Part shown: one piece after another, positions 49,114 through 59,939 of the stretch
Layout of the letters: the number at the start of each line of letters is the position of its first letter
Position numbering within the stretch: position 1 is the first letter of the stretch
NCBI RefSeq assembly: GCF_016545825.1
Contig: NC_052616.1
Coordinates: forward strand, 39,581,871-39,645,870
Length of the DNA stretch: 64,000 nucleotides
Source of the DNA: Eucalyptus grandis
Lineage: Eukaryota > Streptophyta > Magnoliopsida > Myrtales > Myrtaceae
Direction: 5' to 3'
Made by a program: the position numbers and the translations under genes
Notes under the pieces: model-generated
What the model was told of the DNA's origin: nothing
Database searches by the model: none
The model's input: only the letters and a program-made list of their open reading frames with translations

Positions 49114-52100
49114 TCACCTGGTGTTGCTTTCATTGGTGACTCCTGTAATCAAATAGGCGAAGAAGTTGATCAAGCTAAGCATGGAAAGCAACAAGTAGAA
49201 CAGGTTCAAATGGTTCCGGTTAATGTTGTTCCCGGCCAACCAGCCTCCACTCCTCGTTATCCCATTCGTCACACCATTCACGATCTTCACCATTATCGTG
49301 CTGAAGAAGTATCCGAGTGCCATGGAGCTCCAGAAGAAGCAAGTTGAGACCGATTTGAGCTCCTTCGGCGCTTCAGAGTAGAAGAACTCGAGGAGCCCCA
49401 CATATGTGAACAAGTCCGCAATCCCGAAAATGAAGTACTGGAAGGACAGCCAGAACACGCTGATTGGGAGAGGTTGGAGCACAGGCATCGCATCGAGCAT
49501 GTGGCGGTTCCTTGCCACAGCTTTTCGCTTGACCTCAACAGCCGCAGCCACTGCCATCGAGATAGAGGACAGGACCAGACCAACCCCAATGCGCTGCAGG
49601 TGCGTGATGCCAGCAGGGTGGCCTGTGAGCTTGCGCACAAAGGGTACAAAGACCTGGTCATAGACTGGGATGATGACAATCAAGAAGGCGAATGGGATGA
49701 TGGGCAGGGAGGCTGGTGGAATGTGGAAGGAGCTAGTGATGCTTGTGTCCATGGTTTGGCCTTGTTGGATGGAGAAGGTTTGAAGCTGAGCAAGGCATAG
49801 AGTCATGATGATGGTGCAACAGAAGATAGGGACCATGCCTAATATGATTTTGGCATTCTCCACTTGTGTGACCCGGCACAACGCCCATCGATTTGGCCCT
49901 TTCGCACCTCCATATTGCTCCGGAGAAGCTGTCTGCATGGCTGCTTTGTCAAGAAACCTAACAAGCAATAAGAGGAGGACCATCGAAGTAATTTAGATGT
50001 GATTTTTGCTCAATTTTGGGTTGTCATTACTTCTGATTTTTCATATGATTTCAGCATATTTTTTGAATCAGAACAGTCGAACCAGTATGCTTATTATTTT
50101 TGCAATTAGCGAGTCTAATATAATATTGCTGATCCTTGCTAAAGGTGGGATCAACCTGAAACTTTCAGTGTGAGGTAAAAATTCTGCTTCCAACGCTGCT
50201 TCTCCGTCTTTATCAAGTTCATAAAGCTCTTTCGGGTCCTTAGGAAGTTGAAGATCTCGTTTGCTGATTGCAGCTACATATACCTGCACAAAAGAACAAG
50301 ATCGAGATAAAACAATAATTGGAGCAGTGAAATACACATATGAAAGAAGATGATGAGTTCATACCTGAATGATTTCAATGATGGCATTCGATTTCTGAAC
50401 TAGCTGAATACGGTACAGTGGCAATCCCACGGCGAAGATGATTATTGCCAAGATCATGGCAAAGGTAGACAAGCCAAACCCCCAGTCCCATCCTTTGTTA
50501 ACTTGGATCCAGACAACCACTGACAGGCTCGCCACCGCCCCGGTGCATACAGACAGCAAGATGCAGTTAAAGAAGCTCGACATCTGCCTCGCCTCCCGTG
50601 GATTTCTTTCATCAAACTGGTCAGCACCATGGGCTGGCAGGGAGGCCTTCATGCCCGCGCTGCCGGTTGCCAACAAGTATAGGCTGAGGAATAGGAGAGC
50701 AGCATCTCCACCACTGATTTTCTTGCAGTGGGAAGTAAGATAAACGTTGCACGGCGGTGGTCGGAGCTTTGGGTAGTGAGCTTGCACTGTTAGGAGTGCT
50801 AGTCCCTGTTTGAGCATTCCTAAGTAGAGTTGAGTTGCTCAAGAGCTTTGATGGATTCATGGACTCATTTATAGTCTATAGAGGGTTTCACTATACTTCA
50901 CAATTAGAATCAGTTAAAATCTGGAGGAATTAATATGTCAACATGGCCAAAGATTTGAACATGCTGCCAGGGACCAACAAATAGTCTAGGATGGCCCTTT
51001 CTTAATGCTAGATAATTTGTTCGAGTCTAAACAAAGTTCAGAGATCACCAGTAACACCAATTGCAAATTCAGTTACTATGTAGTGTTAAACAAACTATTC
51101 AGGCAATGTGTACCAGTAATTGGATCGAGGCTGAAATGAGCAGTCTTGAATCTGCCAATGAAAGTGTCGGCGAGAATGGCTGCCAGTATGGAGAGGATGT
51201 AACTAGTCCCCATGAAGTTTGTGAGCTGGTTAGCTGCTTCAGCCAGCTCAAAGTGCATCACTCCGTTGAAGTATGTCACCAAGTTGACAGCAAGTGCTAC
51301 AATCGCCAAGCTCTCAAAACCAAATGCTGCTGCGGAATTGGCATTTTTAAGCCAAAATGAGATAAAAAAAAGTCAATATTGCTTTAGATCATTATGATAT
51401 TTAGCCAATTCAAATTTCTTCATAAAAAATATTTAAAATATATCTTGAGTTTGAGCCGTTAAATAAAATCGGACCAGCGAATCTATATGTGAATTCAACC
51501 ATGTGCGAATCAAATATTGGCCAGACGAATAAGATTACATGTGGGTTCAACAAGCGTGAAGCGGTTTCTTTTGTTGTCTTGAACTCATCTATGCAGCCAT
51601 GTGAACGTGAAAATAAAGATAGTAGAAGGAGACGGAGTCGAAATGGAGGGAAGACCATCATGAAGAGAGAGAGAGAGATTTGTCTAAGTAGAAAATTGTG
51701 GGCTTTGTTTGTCCTCTTTCGTTAACTTCTTTTGTTTCTTTCCTTTGCTATTTTCTTCTGTCGTAGCCGACAAAAGGAAAGAACAAGTGAAGCCTCACGT
51801 GGTGCATTTAATGAAGAGCTCTTGGAAAAGAAGGAACAAAGAAAGTTGCAACGACACACGACTTGCATAAATGCCTGGGGATGCTCAAATGCAGTCCTCC
51901 CCAGGATCTGTGCCATCGGTCCTTTAAGGATGTATGTCATTTTTTTTTTTTTCTTTTTGCAGACCTTTAGGTGATGTTCAAATCAGACAAAAAGGGAATA
52001 GTGAGACAAACATGGTGCAGGAACCTCTCGACTATCATTGGTCTAGAAATCGACACGTGAAACTCTGAGAGGTCCTAAATCCCCTGCGCGCAAGACTGCG

Positions 52101-52347
52101 ATTAAAGCAGTGACAATTGAAGCAAAATTAGAACCTACCCAGAATGAGCAAAGAAACTCTCATCCCACCATGCTTTGTGCTTCAAAGCTTTTCTTCCCTT
52201 CCAATCCACCTTCCCCTCAACAAATTCAGCCTCAGTCTCCTGGATGACAACGTTTAGTTGGAAAAAAGAACAGATTAACAAAGAAAAAGATGAAACCTAC
52301 ACAAAACTCAGGCAAATAAATCGATGGAGAGAAAAGAGAAATACCAT
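49114..52347 (-). CDS. NRT1/PTR family (NPF) transporter, NPF4-like, six inferred exons
   Basis: Inferred CDS (minus strand): 52347-52345 (start codon only, tentative), 52239-52158, 51329-51114, 50819-50365, 50283-50156, 49957-49114; 1728 nt, 575 residues. All introns are GT-AG with matching phases, and length is typical for NPF proton-coupled plasma-membrane transporters. Seen: VDWKGR near the N-terminus, [74 protein letters not shown], the central loop [28 protein letters not shown] and [19 protein letters not shown] (from 486). About twelve hydrophobic segments. Substrate is unknown; NPF4 members carry nitrate or hormones such as abscisic acid. Odd point: the conserved HGGMRA motif after [12 protein letters not shown] is replaced by AWWDET through two compensating one-base indels. 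The single-codon first exon is the least certain part. Confidence 0.88.
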
Positions 52348-52951
52348 CGATAGGTTCAGTTTTCCTTTATCAGTAAACATAGGAATCAAGAAAGGAAATA
52401 GAACAATTCTTGCGGATATATCTAACGAGTTCGAGTGCAGAAACTTAAAGCGGAAGGGTTCCCATTTGAGAAAGATGAAAGAAAATAACTACTTTATAGG
52501 CTGTTCATGGAAGTGCTCATTTGTCGGTTGAGGAAAGAGCCAAAGGGTAAAAATGAATCCTCATGCAATAACATTTTGTGACGAAAGATCGAAGGTTCCG
52601 ACAAAAGTGGGGCATATAATCTTAAATCTAAAGAAAATCAAGTCAAGGGGTAGCGGGCAATTCCATATCTCACTATCAAAGATAAGACTCATTATTCAAT
52701 TTGTGCATGCCAATGATTCCTTTTGAGCAGATCCTGAGCTTTATGGACATTAATGACTTTTCATATATTCTAAATGAAACACCTCAGTCTTAGCCTAACT
52801 CACTCAAGGTATGCATCGTCCACTTTAACCTATCCCATACTAGGTTTAATATTGACTTGTGGAGATATATAGATAAATACTTTTTCCATAAGGTTATTGA
52901 TCCTTATAATGCATTCTCACCTAAGTACACTTAACATAAAGTTGCGATACT
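52348..52951. other. NPF upstream region, no gene seen
   Basis: Candidate 5' UTR and promoter of the minus-strand NPF gene, followed by unclassified AT-rich sequence up to the start of duplicated block copy 2. No clear TATA box could be assigned. Confidence 0.35.
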
Positions 52952-55900
52952 AACTAATGCATGTTATACCTAAAGACATCTAATTTAGTTTCACATACAT
53001 AAGCCAGGAAAAACTTTTCCTTTGATTAATGCTTTGCTTACTGTATTTCAACTCACTTTATCATTCAAGAAGCTTGTCAAAAGTCACACGTTGTTTAGGC
53101 ACCTCTTGCCTATAATCATTCCCCTACCTAGTTGTGGTACCTTGTCATCACCAAGAAAGTCTGATGGTACATTTTTTTCATATGAGATTATATTTTTAGT
53201 AACCTAAAGAATTAAGTGCAACTTTAGTCGTCTAAGTTTCAATGTTTGCGAGATTTGGTCTCTCTTTCTTTTGCTCTACGCGATCAAGTCCTTTTTGTTA
53301 TCTTTCTCAAGTTATGCAATTTGTTACTCCAAGTATTATTTTATGATGTCAAGTCTTTAAGTTTCTTAATGTATGCAATCAAATGCTTCGTTTACCCGTT
53401 ATAGCTAATACTATTAAATTAGGATTTACTTTTTGTCTTCCCAATTTGTCATTTGCTAATCTCGGGCGTGCAATTAGCACCATGTTAGCATCACCACCCA
53501 TTTTTAATCACATAAGTGATGCCAACTCATTAATCAATGGGAAAATTTCAAATAAGTACCTAAGGTGTCATCGTTTTTTTAAATAATGACCTAAAGTAAA
53601 CATTGTTTCAAATGAAGTAAAGGATCCTCATTTTCTCAAAAAGAGCTAAAATGGATCTTATTTTAAATAAAGATCTAAAGTGTCACATTAGTCTTAAAAA
53701 ATAGCGTAACTTTAATAGCTAATCAAGGGAATTTCAGTCATTTACTTTTTAAAAATTTTCATTCCTTTTTTCTTCTTCTATTTTTTTCAAAAAAAGACAA
53801 ATTGAAAAAGGAAAAAGAAAAGGCTAAAAATTAAAAAAAAAAATTAAAAAAATACAGGCGGGACGGTTAGCCCCAGCCCTTTGGCCTGTTTTTTCCTAAT
53901 TATTTGTGCTTTCTTTGTTTAATTTTTAACTTTTTTAGTTTCTCCTCGGTGAAGTCATGGATCGTGTTGCGTCCGAAATTTCCTTTTGCTAGCAAAAATG
54001 TCAGATGTGACTGTTTGATTGATGAGGCATGAATAGGACTTGTGAGTTATTTTTTATTTTTTTTATTTGGTAAAGATTATTTGTTTTCAATGGAACTTCC
54101 AAATTCTGATGAATTTCAAGCTCGCATGCGCTCGCATGCCCCCGCATGCACCGGTGACGCGTAAAACGGAAGTGGGCATGGTGTCCTTTGCCGGCTCGTT
54201 ATGTTTACATCTATGATTGTTAGGTATTATATATTGAATATATATATATTAAAAGAAAGAGGTGGACAATGAAATAAAAAAAAAAAAAAAAAACTTAAAA
54301 ATAAAGGAAAGATTTTTGCCTTTATAAGTATCTGTCCGTTCCCTTTGCCAACCCTTCCTTCGTTTCCAGAAGGTTGGCCAACGAATGTTTGTCCCGTCCA
54401 ATGCAATGAAGGGGCCGCATAGCCCTTTCAAAAAATACTAAACCATTTGACAACTATTTTGAATGAATTTTTAAGTAAAAGCTAACATTGAGAAAATTTA
54501 AAGTCCAATGTTAATAGGAATTAGTATTAAACTTTCAGCATTTGATCAAATGTTGAAACTCATTATTTTCTTCCAAAACTATCCTCACCAATTTTTAAAA
54601 TTTCTAATTTTGTCCCTTGTTATTTTTTTTATTAAAAAAGAACCAAACTTTTCCCCGTTCCAGCGAAGGGTCATAGCTGCCAATGAGCCAACTCTGGCGC
54701 CGTTGGCGACCATCAATGGAGATTGCCCGAGGTTAGGCGACCTCCAACAAGGGTCGCGCAACCCTCACGAGGGCCGCCAAGGTCACACAACATTGGGAGA
54801 CCTAGGCAGCACCCAACCTAGGCAATTGCCACCTGGTCGCTCGACCTTGTGCGCTGCTTAGGTTACGCAACCCTTGGTGAAGGTCGCACAAGGTTGGGTG
54901 ACCTCGAGTGACCCTCACCGAAGGTCGCCCAACCTCAACCAACCTCAATCAACAACCGCCAACACTAGATCTAGTTTGCCGATGGTCATAGTACTTCGCC
55001 CGACCAACTAAGGGTTTGATCATTTTTCCCCTGAAATTATATATATAATATTATTGTCAAAATTTATACTTAGAAAGTTGCATACATTATATTTTCAATT
55101 TTAAACATTTTTTTAAAAAAGAACTAATATTCAATAACCAAAGAGCTTTTTTAATTTGTTTTCTACTAAACAACATTTATCTTAAATTTTTTTTTCAAAG
55201 CGTAGTTTACCAAATGGTCTTTATATTTGCCCAAAGTACTTTAAGCTAAATTGTTTTGCATTTCCTCAATAGGTTTTAAAATACCGAACCAAATGCATCC
55301 AAAAAGGGTGAGAAAAATATACAAGATTTTGTGTTCTAAATTTTTAGGCTTTGTTTATTTCATGAAAAATGAATTTTAGAAGCTATTTTCTAAAAATGAT
55401 TGCTTATATTGCTTAAAATAACTAGTCGATGAAAATTATTTTTGTTATTGATTAGATATCTTCTTGAACAATGAGAACATTTTTTGTTTATTCAATTTTA
55501 TAAGTGATATAAGTGATGATTTCTAGGAAAATATTTTTTAAATTATTATTTTTTACAAAATAAATAGAATATTAGTCTTTAAAAAAAATCAATCTTCTTG
55601 AGCACCCGTGATTAAAAAAAAAAAAATAGTGTAATTAAAGAGACAACGGATCAAATGGTACGACCATGGAAGGCGATTTTCTCCCTTGGAACTTAGGAAA
55701 AGTAGGAGTAGAATGATGACATTACGAAATGAACTCCTCACAACTGTGACTGTGACAGAAAGTACAGTGTTGACGTCAGAGCACACGACCATGGAAGGTC
55801 ACGTATGCTCTCACGTTCCTCAACGTGAGATCACACGTGACCTAATGGAAATGAGGCAGATGTCCCGTAGATTAAGTGAGTCCTCATTAGATTAAAGCTT

Positions 55901-58270
55901 AATTTAAGGTTAGTTCAGTTTCAACTTGGAATTAGGTTTTTACGCTCCATTCATTTCACAAAAAATTTAGTGTTTCTAAAAAATATTTTCCAAAAAAATA
56001 GCTATTTTTTCGATATTCAATAAAAACTTGAAAATAAAGTGAAAAATATTTTCCACTCTTTGATATGACAAATCTTTTTCTCCATTCACTCATTTTAATA
56101 AAATTTTATTATTTTATTTTTAAAACCAATCATAAAATTATATGTTTCTTTTTATTTTCCTTTTCTTTCTTTTTTTTTCTTCTTTTTCTCGGCCCAATCA
56201 CCACCATGAGGACATCTAGTGACCAATGCCAAGCGAGGCTCAAGCCTCGCCACAAGTCAATAAAGCTCCAGCTCACCAAATACTAATGACGCCAAGCTTG
56301 CTTTAATGCTAACGAGTTGGGTAAGGCTTGAGCCCCACTCGAGGTGGCTAGAGCTTTGCTAACCTCTGGTGACCTCAGGCAAGGCTCGAGCCTTGCCTAG
56401 TTCATCACTCTAGCGAGGCTAGCTCACCCAATGACCATGAGCAAGCTTAGGCCTCATTGGATTATGGCAAGGCTTAAGCTCACCTGTGGTTGGTCACTAG
56501 CTGTTGACAACCGACCGAGGAAGAAGAATATGAAGAAGAAAGAAAAAGAAAGTTAAATTAAAAGAAAAATTTGTGTTTTGTGAAAAAAAAAAAAGTGAAA
56601 AAAGATATGGAACTGTTTTATCTAACTTGAAAAGTGAAAAACATTTTCCCTTTTTTATAAGCTTTTTCCCATTGTTAGTTCATTTTCATTGAAATAAATA
56701 CCAAAAAAAATTGGAAAATATTTTCCTGGTTCGTGCTCCATTCATTTTCGCAAAAAATGTGATATTTTTAGAAAATATTTTCCAAGAAAATATAATTTAT
56801 TTTCGATGTGCAACTGAAACCTAAATATAAAGCAGAAAATATTTTCTATTGTTTTTGGTAGGAAATTTTTTTCCTCCATTCACTCTTTTCCAATAATTTT
56901 TTATTATTTATTTTTTAAATTGATTTTTTAATTTTTTTTTATTTTTGAATTTTATTTTTAAATGTATTTATTTTCTATTTCTCTTTTCTTTTTTTCTTTT
57001 TCTTTTAAGCGGGTTTAAGCCTCACCATAATCGACAAGGCTTTAAGCTCACTCAAGGTCGTCAAGCAAGCTTGGGCCTTACTAGATTCAATGAGCTAGGT
57101 AGGGCTCGAGCCTTGCCTAAAGTTGCCAGGGATTCGTCAACCTTGCTCGAGGTCACTAGAGGTTAGCAAACCTTTGGCAACCTCGAGCAGGGCTCAAGCC
57201 CTGCCCAGTTCACCAAATTTAGTGAGGCCCGAGCGTGCCTGATCGCCTTAAGTGAGCTCGGGCAAGGTGAGATGGAGTCTCACCACAAGCCAACGAGCCA
57301 AAGAAAAAGAAGAAACAAAGAATGAAAAGAAAAAGAAAAAATAATTTTAAAATGGATTTTTTAAATAAATTAAAATAAAAGGAAAAAATATTTGGTGAAA
57401 GAAAGTGAGATAGAAGAAGATATGGAAAAGTTTTCCTCTATTTCAAAAGCGAAATATATTTTTCTTATTTTAAAAGATATTTTTCCATTAATGAAAAATG
57501 GTTTGCCATAGAAAATGCCAATTTTCTTGGCCCTCTCTCGTCTACTGATGATCCAATGAAAATGGCCTTGTCGCTCCAAGACCCACATCATACGGGTGTG
57601 CAAAAGCGCATTTTCGCATGCGTCAACAATTTTTAATAATGTTTTATTTATTTTTTGATTTTTTTATTAATTTATTCTTTTCTCTGTTTTTTTTTTTCTT
57701 TTCTTCCTTCTTTTCTTTTTTTCTCTTGCAAGGCTAGCCTCACCCACAGCCCTAGACCTTCACAAGGCGCCTCATGATCCTCCCCCCAATCCTTAGGCCC
57801 AATCAAGCCTTTCGACCTTGATCTAAGGCAATCGTGCCTCACAAAGGCCTAGGGGCCAAGCAAGTGAAGCGACCATGGCCTTGCTAGCTGTGGGCAAGGC
57901 CACATTTGCTCGTGGCCGATAAGGCCATGGCAAGGTTGGCCTTGCCCACAGCCCTCGCTGATATTGTCGGGCAAAAACAAAAGTAGGAAGAAAAGAAGAA
58001 GGAAGAAGGAAAATAAAAGAAAATATTAAAAACTTAATAAAAGATTCGAAAAGACATAAAAATTTATTAGGCAATTGTTAACATTATTGTCGGTTGGACG
58101 ATCAACATCTACGTTAGCACCAATTAGCCAAAATCGGTTGGAAGAAATAAATTGACACAAATGCAAATGATTTAAAATAAATTGATAAAAAAAAAAAAAA
58201 AATAGGTACAAGTGCAATAAATCAAAGACTTTTTTGGAAATTTTGTCAATCTTCTCTTTGGGCAAAAGGA

Positions 58271-58344
58271 TGCTAAGACATAATGCAAGTCAAGTAGATA
58301 GACGACATGCTAAGACATAATGCAAGTTGAGCAAATAGACGACG
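58271..58344. repeat. 37-bp tandem duplication specific to copy 2
   Basis: TGCTAAGACATAATGCAAGT plus TCAAGTAGATAGACGACA-type sequence occurs twice (58271-58307, 58308-58344). Copy 1 has a single unit at about 38462. Confidence 0.85.
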
Positions 58345-59038
58345 ATCAAAATGGAAATGCGAAATATTAGGCCATGCATTATAATCATTCTATTTATGGT
58401 CAAAATTATTTTTCTGTTCTCAAGAATTGATTTAGAAAGAAATCATTTAGTAACGCAATTTTATTTTCTATTTCCAAAACAAATTTTTAATTCAACAATA
58501 AGTTCAAAATAAAACTGAAAAATAAAAATTTTCCATTTCTCTATTTTTCTAATGAGAAAATTCTATTCTACTAGAAATAGAGAAAATTATATTCTCATTG
58601 CTTTCTCTTGTTAATAGCCGACCATCCAATCGCTACCACCCACCGTTTGCCACCGCTATTTGCTGACCACAAACACAAGTCACCCAAGAAAGAGAAATTG
58701 TGTCATCAAACGAATTTATATTCCAGAAACGAAAAATTTCCATTATTATTCAACAAATATTTTTTGCTCGGAAACTCATTCGAAAACAAATATATAATAT
58801 AAATATATTTCTGAAACGAAAAAAAAAAATTAGAACAGAATAGTTATCATTTGTTCTCTTAAATGTCGTGAAATAGAGCGGTTACTCTTAAGGAACTGAC
58901 TTCCAAATTCAGGCCTTTCAGCTCGTAACAAGTGATACGTCAAGGCGGTAAATGACTCGGTCAAAACAGAGTCAACGAAAGGTGGTTCCACCTACAATTT
59001 GACGCCACTACCTTACTTTGATAAATCTATGGCCATTT

Positions 59039-59471
59039 CCGCCAAGCCCTTGAGGTGGAACCCGGGAAACCCGGGGTGAAACACTGGGGTCGGTTGGAGT
59101 CAACCGGGACCTTAAACCCGGTAATGATAACCCACGGAGGTCCTAACAGGGGTTTACCCACCCCACCCCCCAGCTTGACCAAGCTCTACTTCCCTTGTGT
59201 TAGCAGGGCGCGCACCTTGGAATGATAGTATCTGGGTAGACCTGAACAAGTCTTTTAAAGGCTCCCGCCAAGCCCATAAGACAAAACCCGAGAAAACCCA
59301 GGGGTGAAACACTGGGGGTCGGTTGGAGTCAACCGGGGACCTTAACCCGGTAATGATAACCTGCGGGGGTCCTAACAGGGGTTTACCCACCCCACCCCCG
59401 GCTTGACCAAGCTCTACTTCCCTGCGTTGGCAGGGTGCGCATCTTGGAATGATAGCAGCTGGGTAAACCCC
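59039..59471. mobile_element. Dimeric GC-rich insert (433 bp) with 9-bp target duplication, unknown class
   Basis: TGGCCATTT flanks both sides (59030-59038, 59472-59480), and copy 1 has the empty site with one TGGCCATTT at 39911-39919. The insert is two head-to-tail units of 226 and 207 bp, each starting CCGCCAAGCCC. Each contains GGGTGAAACACTGGGG, GTCGGTTGGAGTCAACCGGG, CCCGGTAATGATAACC and AGGGGTTTACCCACCCCACC. The end TGGGTAAACCCC is the reverse complement of the internal GGGGTTTACCCA. No long terminal inverted repeat, poly(A) tail or coding potential is seen. Confidence 0.8.
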
Positions 59472-59939
59472 TGGCCATTTAAGTCCCCGGATGTGGTACT
59501 AGGATCACGGATGGATTAGCTGTTTGGACCTACCTATATCCAGTCATAACATAGTAATGCAGACATGCATATAAAGTCTCATAAGTTCATATCATGCTAC
59601 CAAAGAGCGAAACACATATATATACCCAAAATTTACCCACACAAGGACAGTGATCCAATCAAAAGCAAGCCAGAGGAATTCGACTTGGCTACAACCCATA
59701 AAAGAATGGAGAAAAACTAGATTACTGATGCTTCTTGATTACCAATGGGGGTATTTTACAGGGGGGAAAAAATTGACCACCAGACTCGAGTATCTCGCGC
59801 TACAGCACGAGCAAACCACCAAAATTTTACCTACAATAGGATATTCTGAACCAGAGCTTCATTCCCTTCACAGGCCATAGCATCTGCATCTGTGATTCTG
59901 GAATAAATCCCAACCAGACGGACCGCCAGTCTTGTCTGG

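Larger units (their letters stand above)
52952..59735 (+). repeat. Copy 2 of the large duplicated repeat-rich block
   Basis: Direct-orientation counterpart of 31186-40165, diverged by many substitutions and small indels. It lacks the two MITEs of copy 1 and a segment of about 1.17 kb (junction near 53941). It has its own insert at 59039-59471 and a small tandem duplication at 58271-58344. It contains no gene. It ends about 200 bp beyond the TSR1 stop codon. Confidence 0.88.

Noticed and set aside
49293..49679. Second open frame within the NPF last exon
   Set aside because: Shadow in another frame of the clear transporter exon at 49114-49957.
59154..59390. 78-codon minus-strand frame in the copy-2 insert
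   Set aside because: It spans the junction of two tandem units of a transposable insert; no domain.
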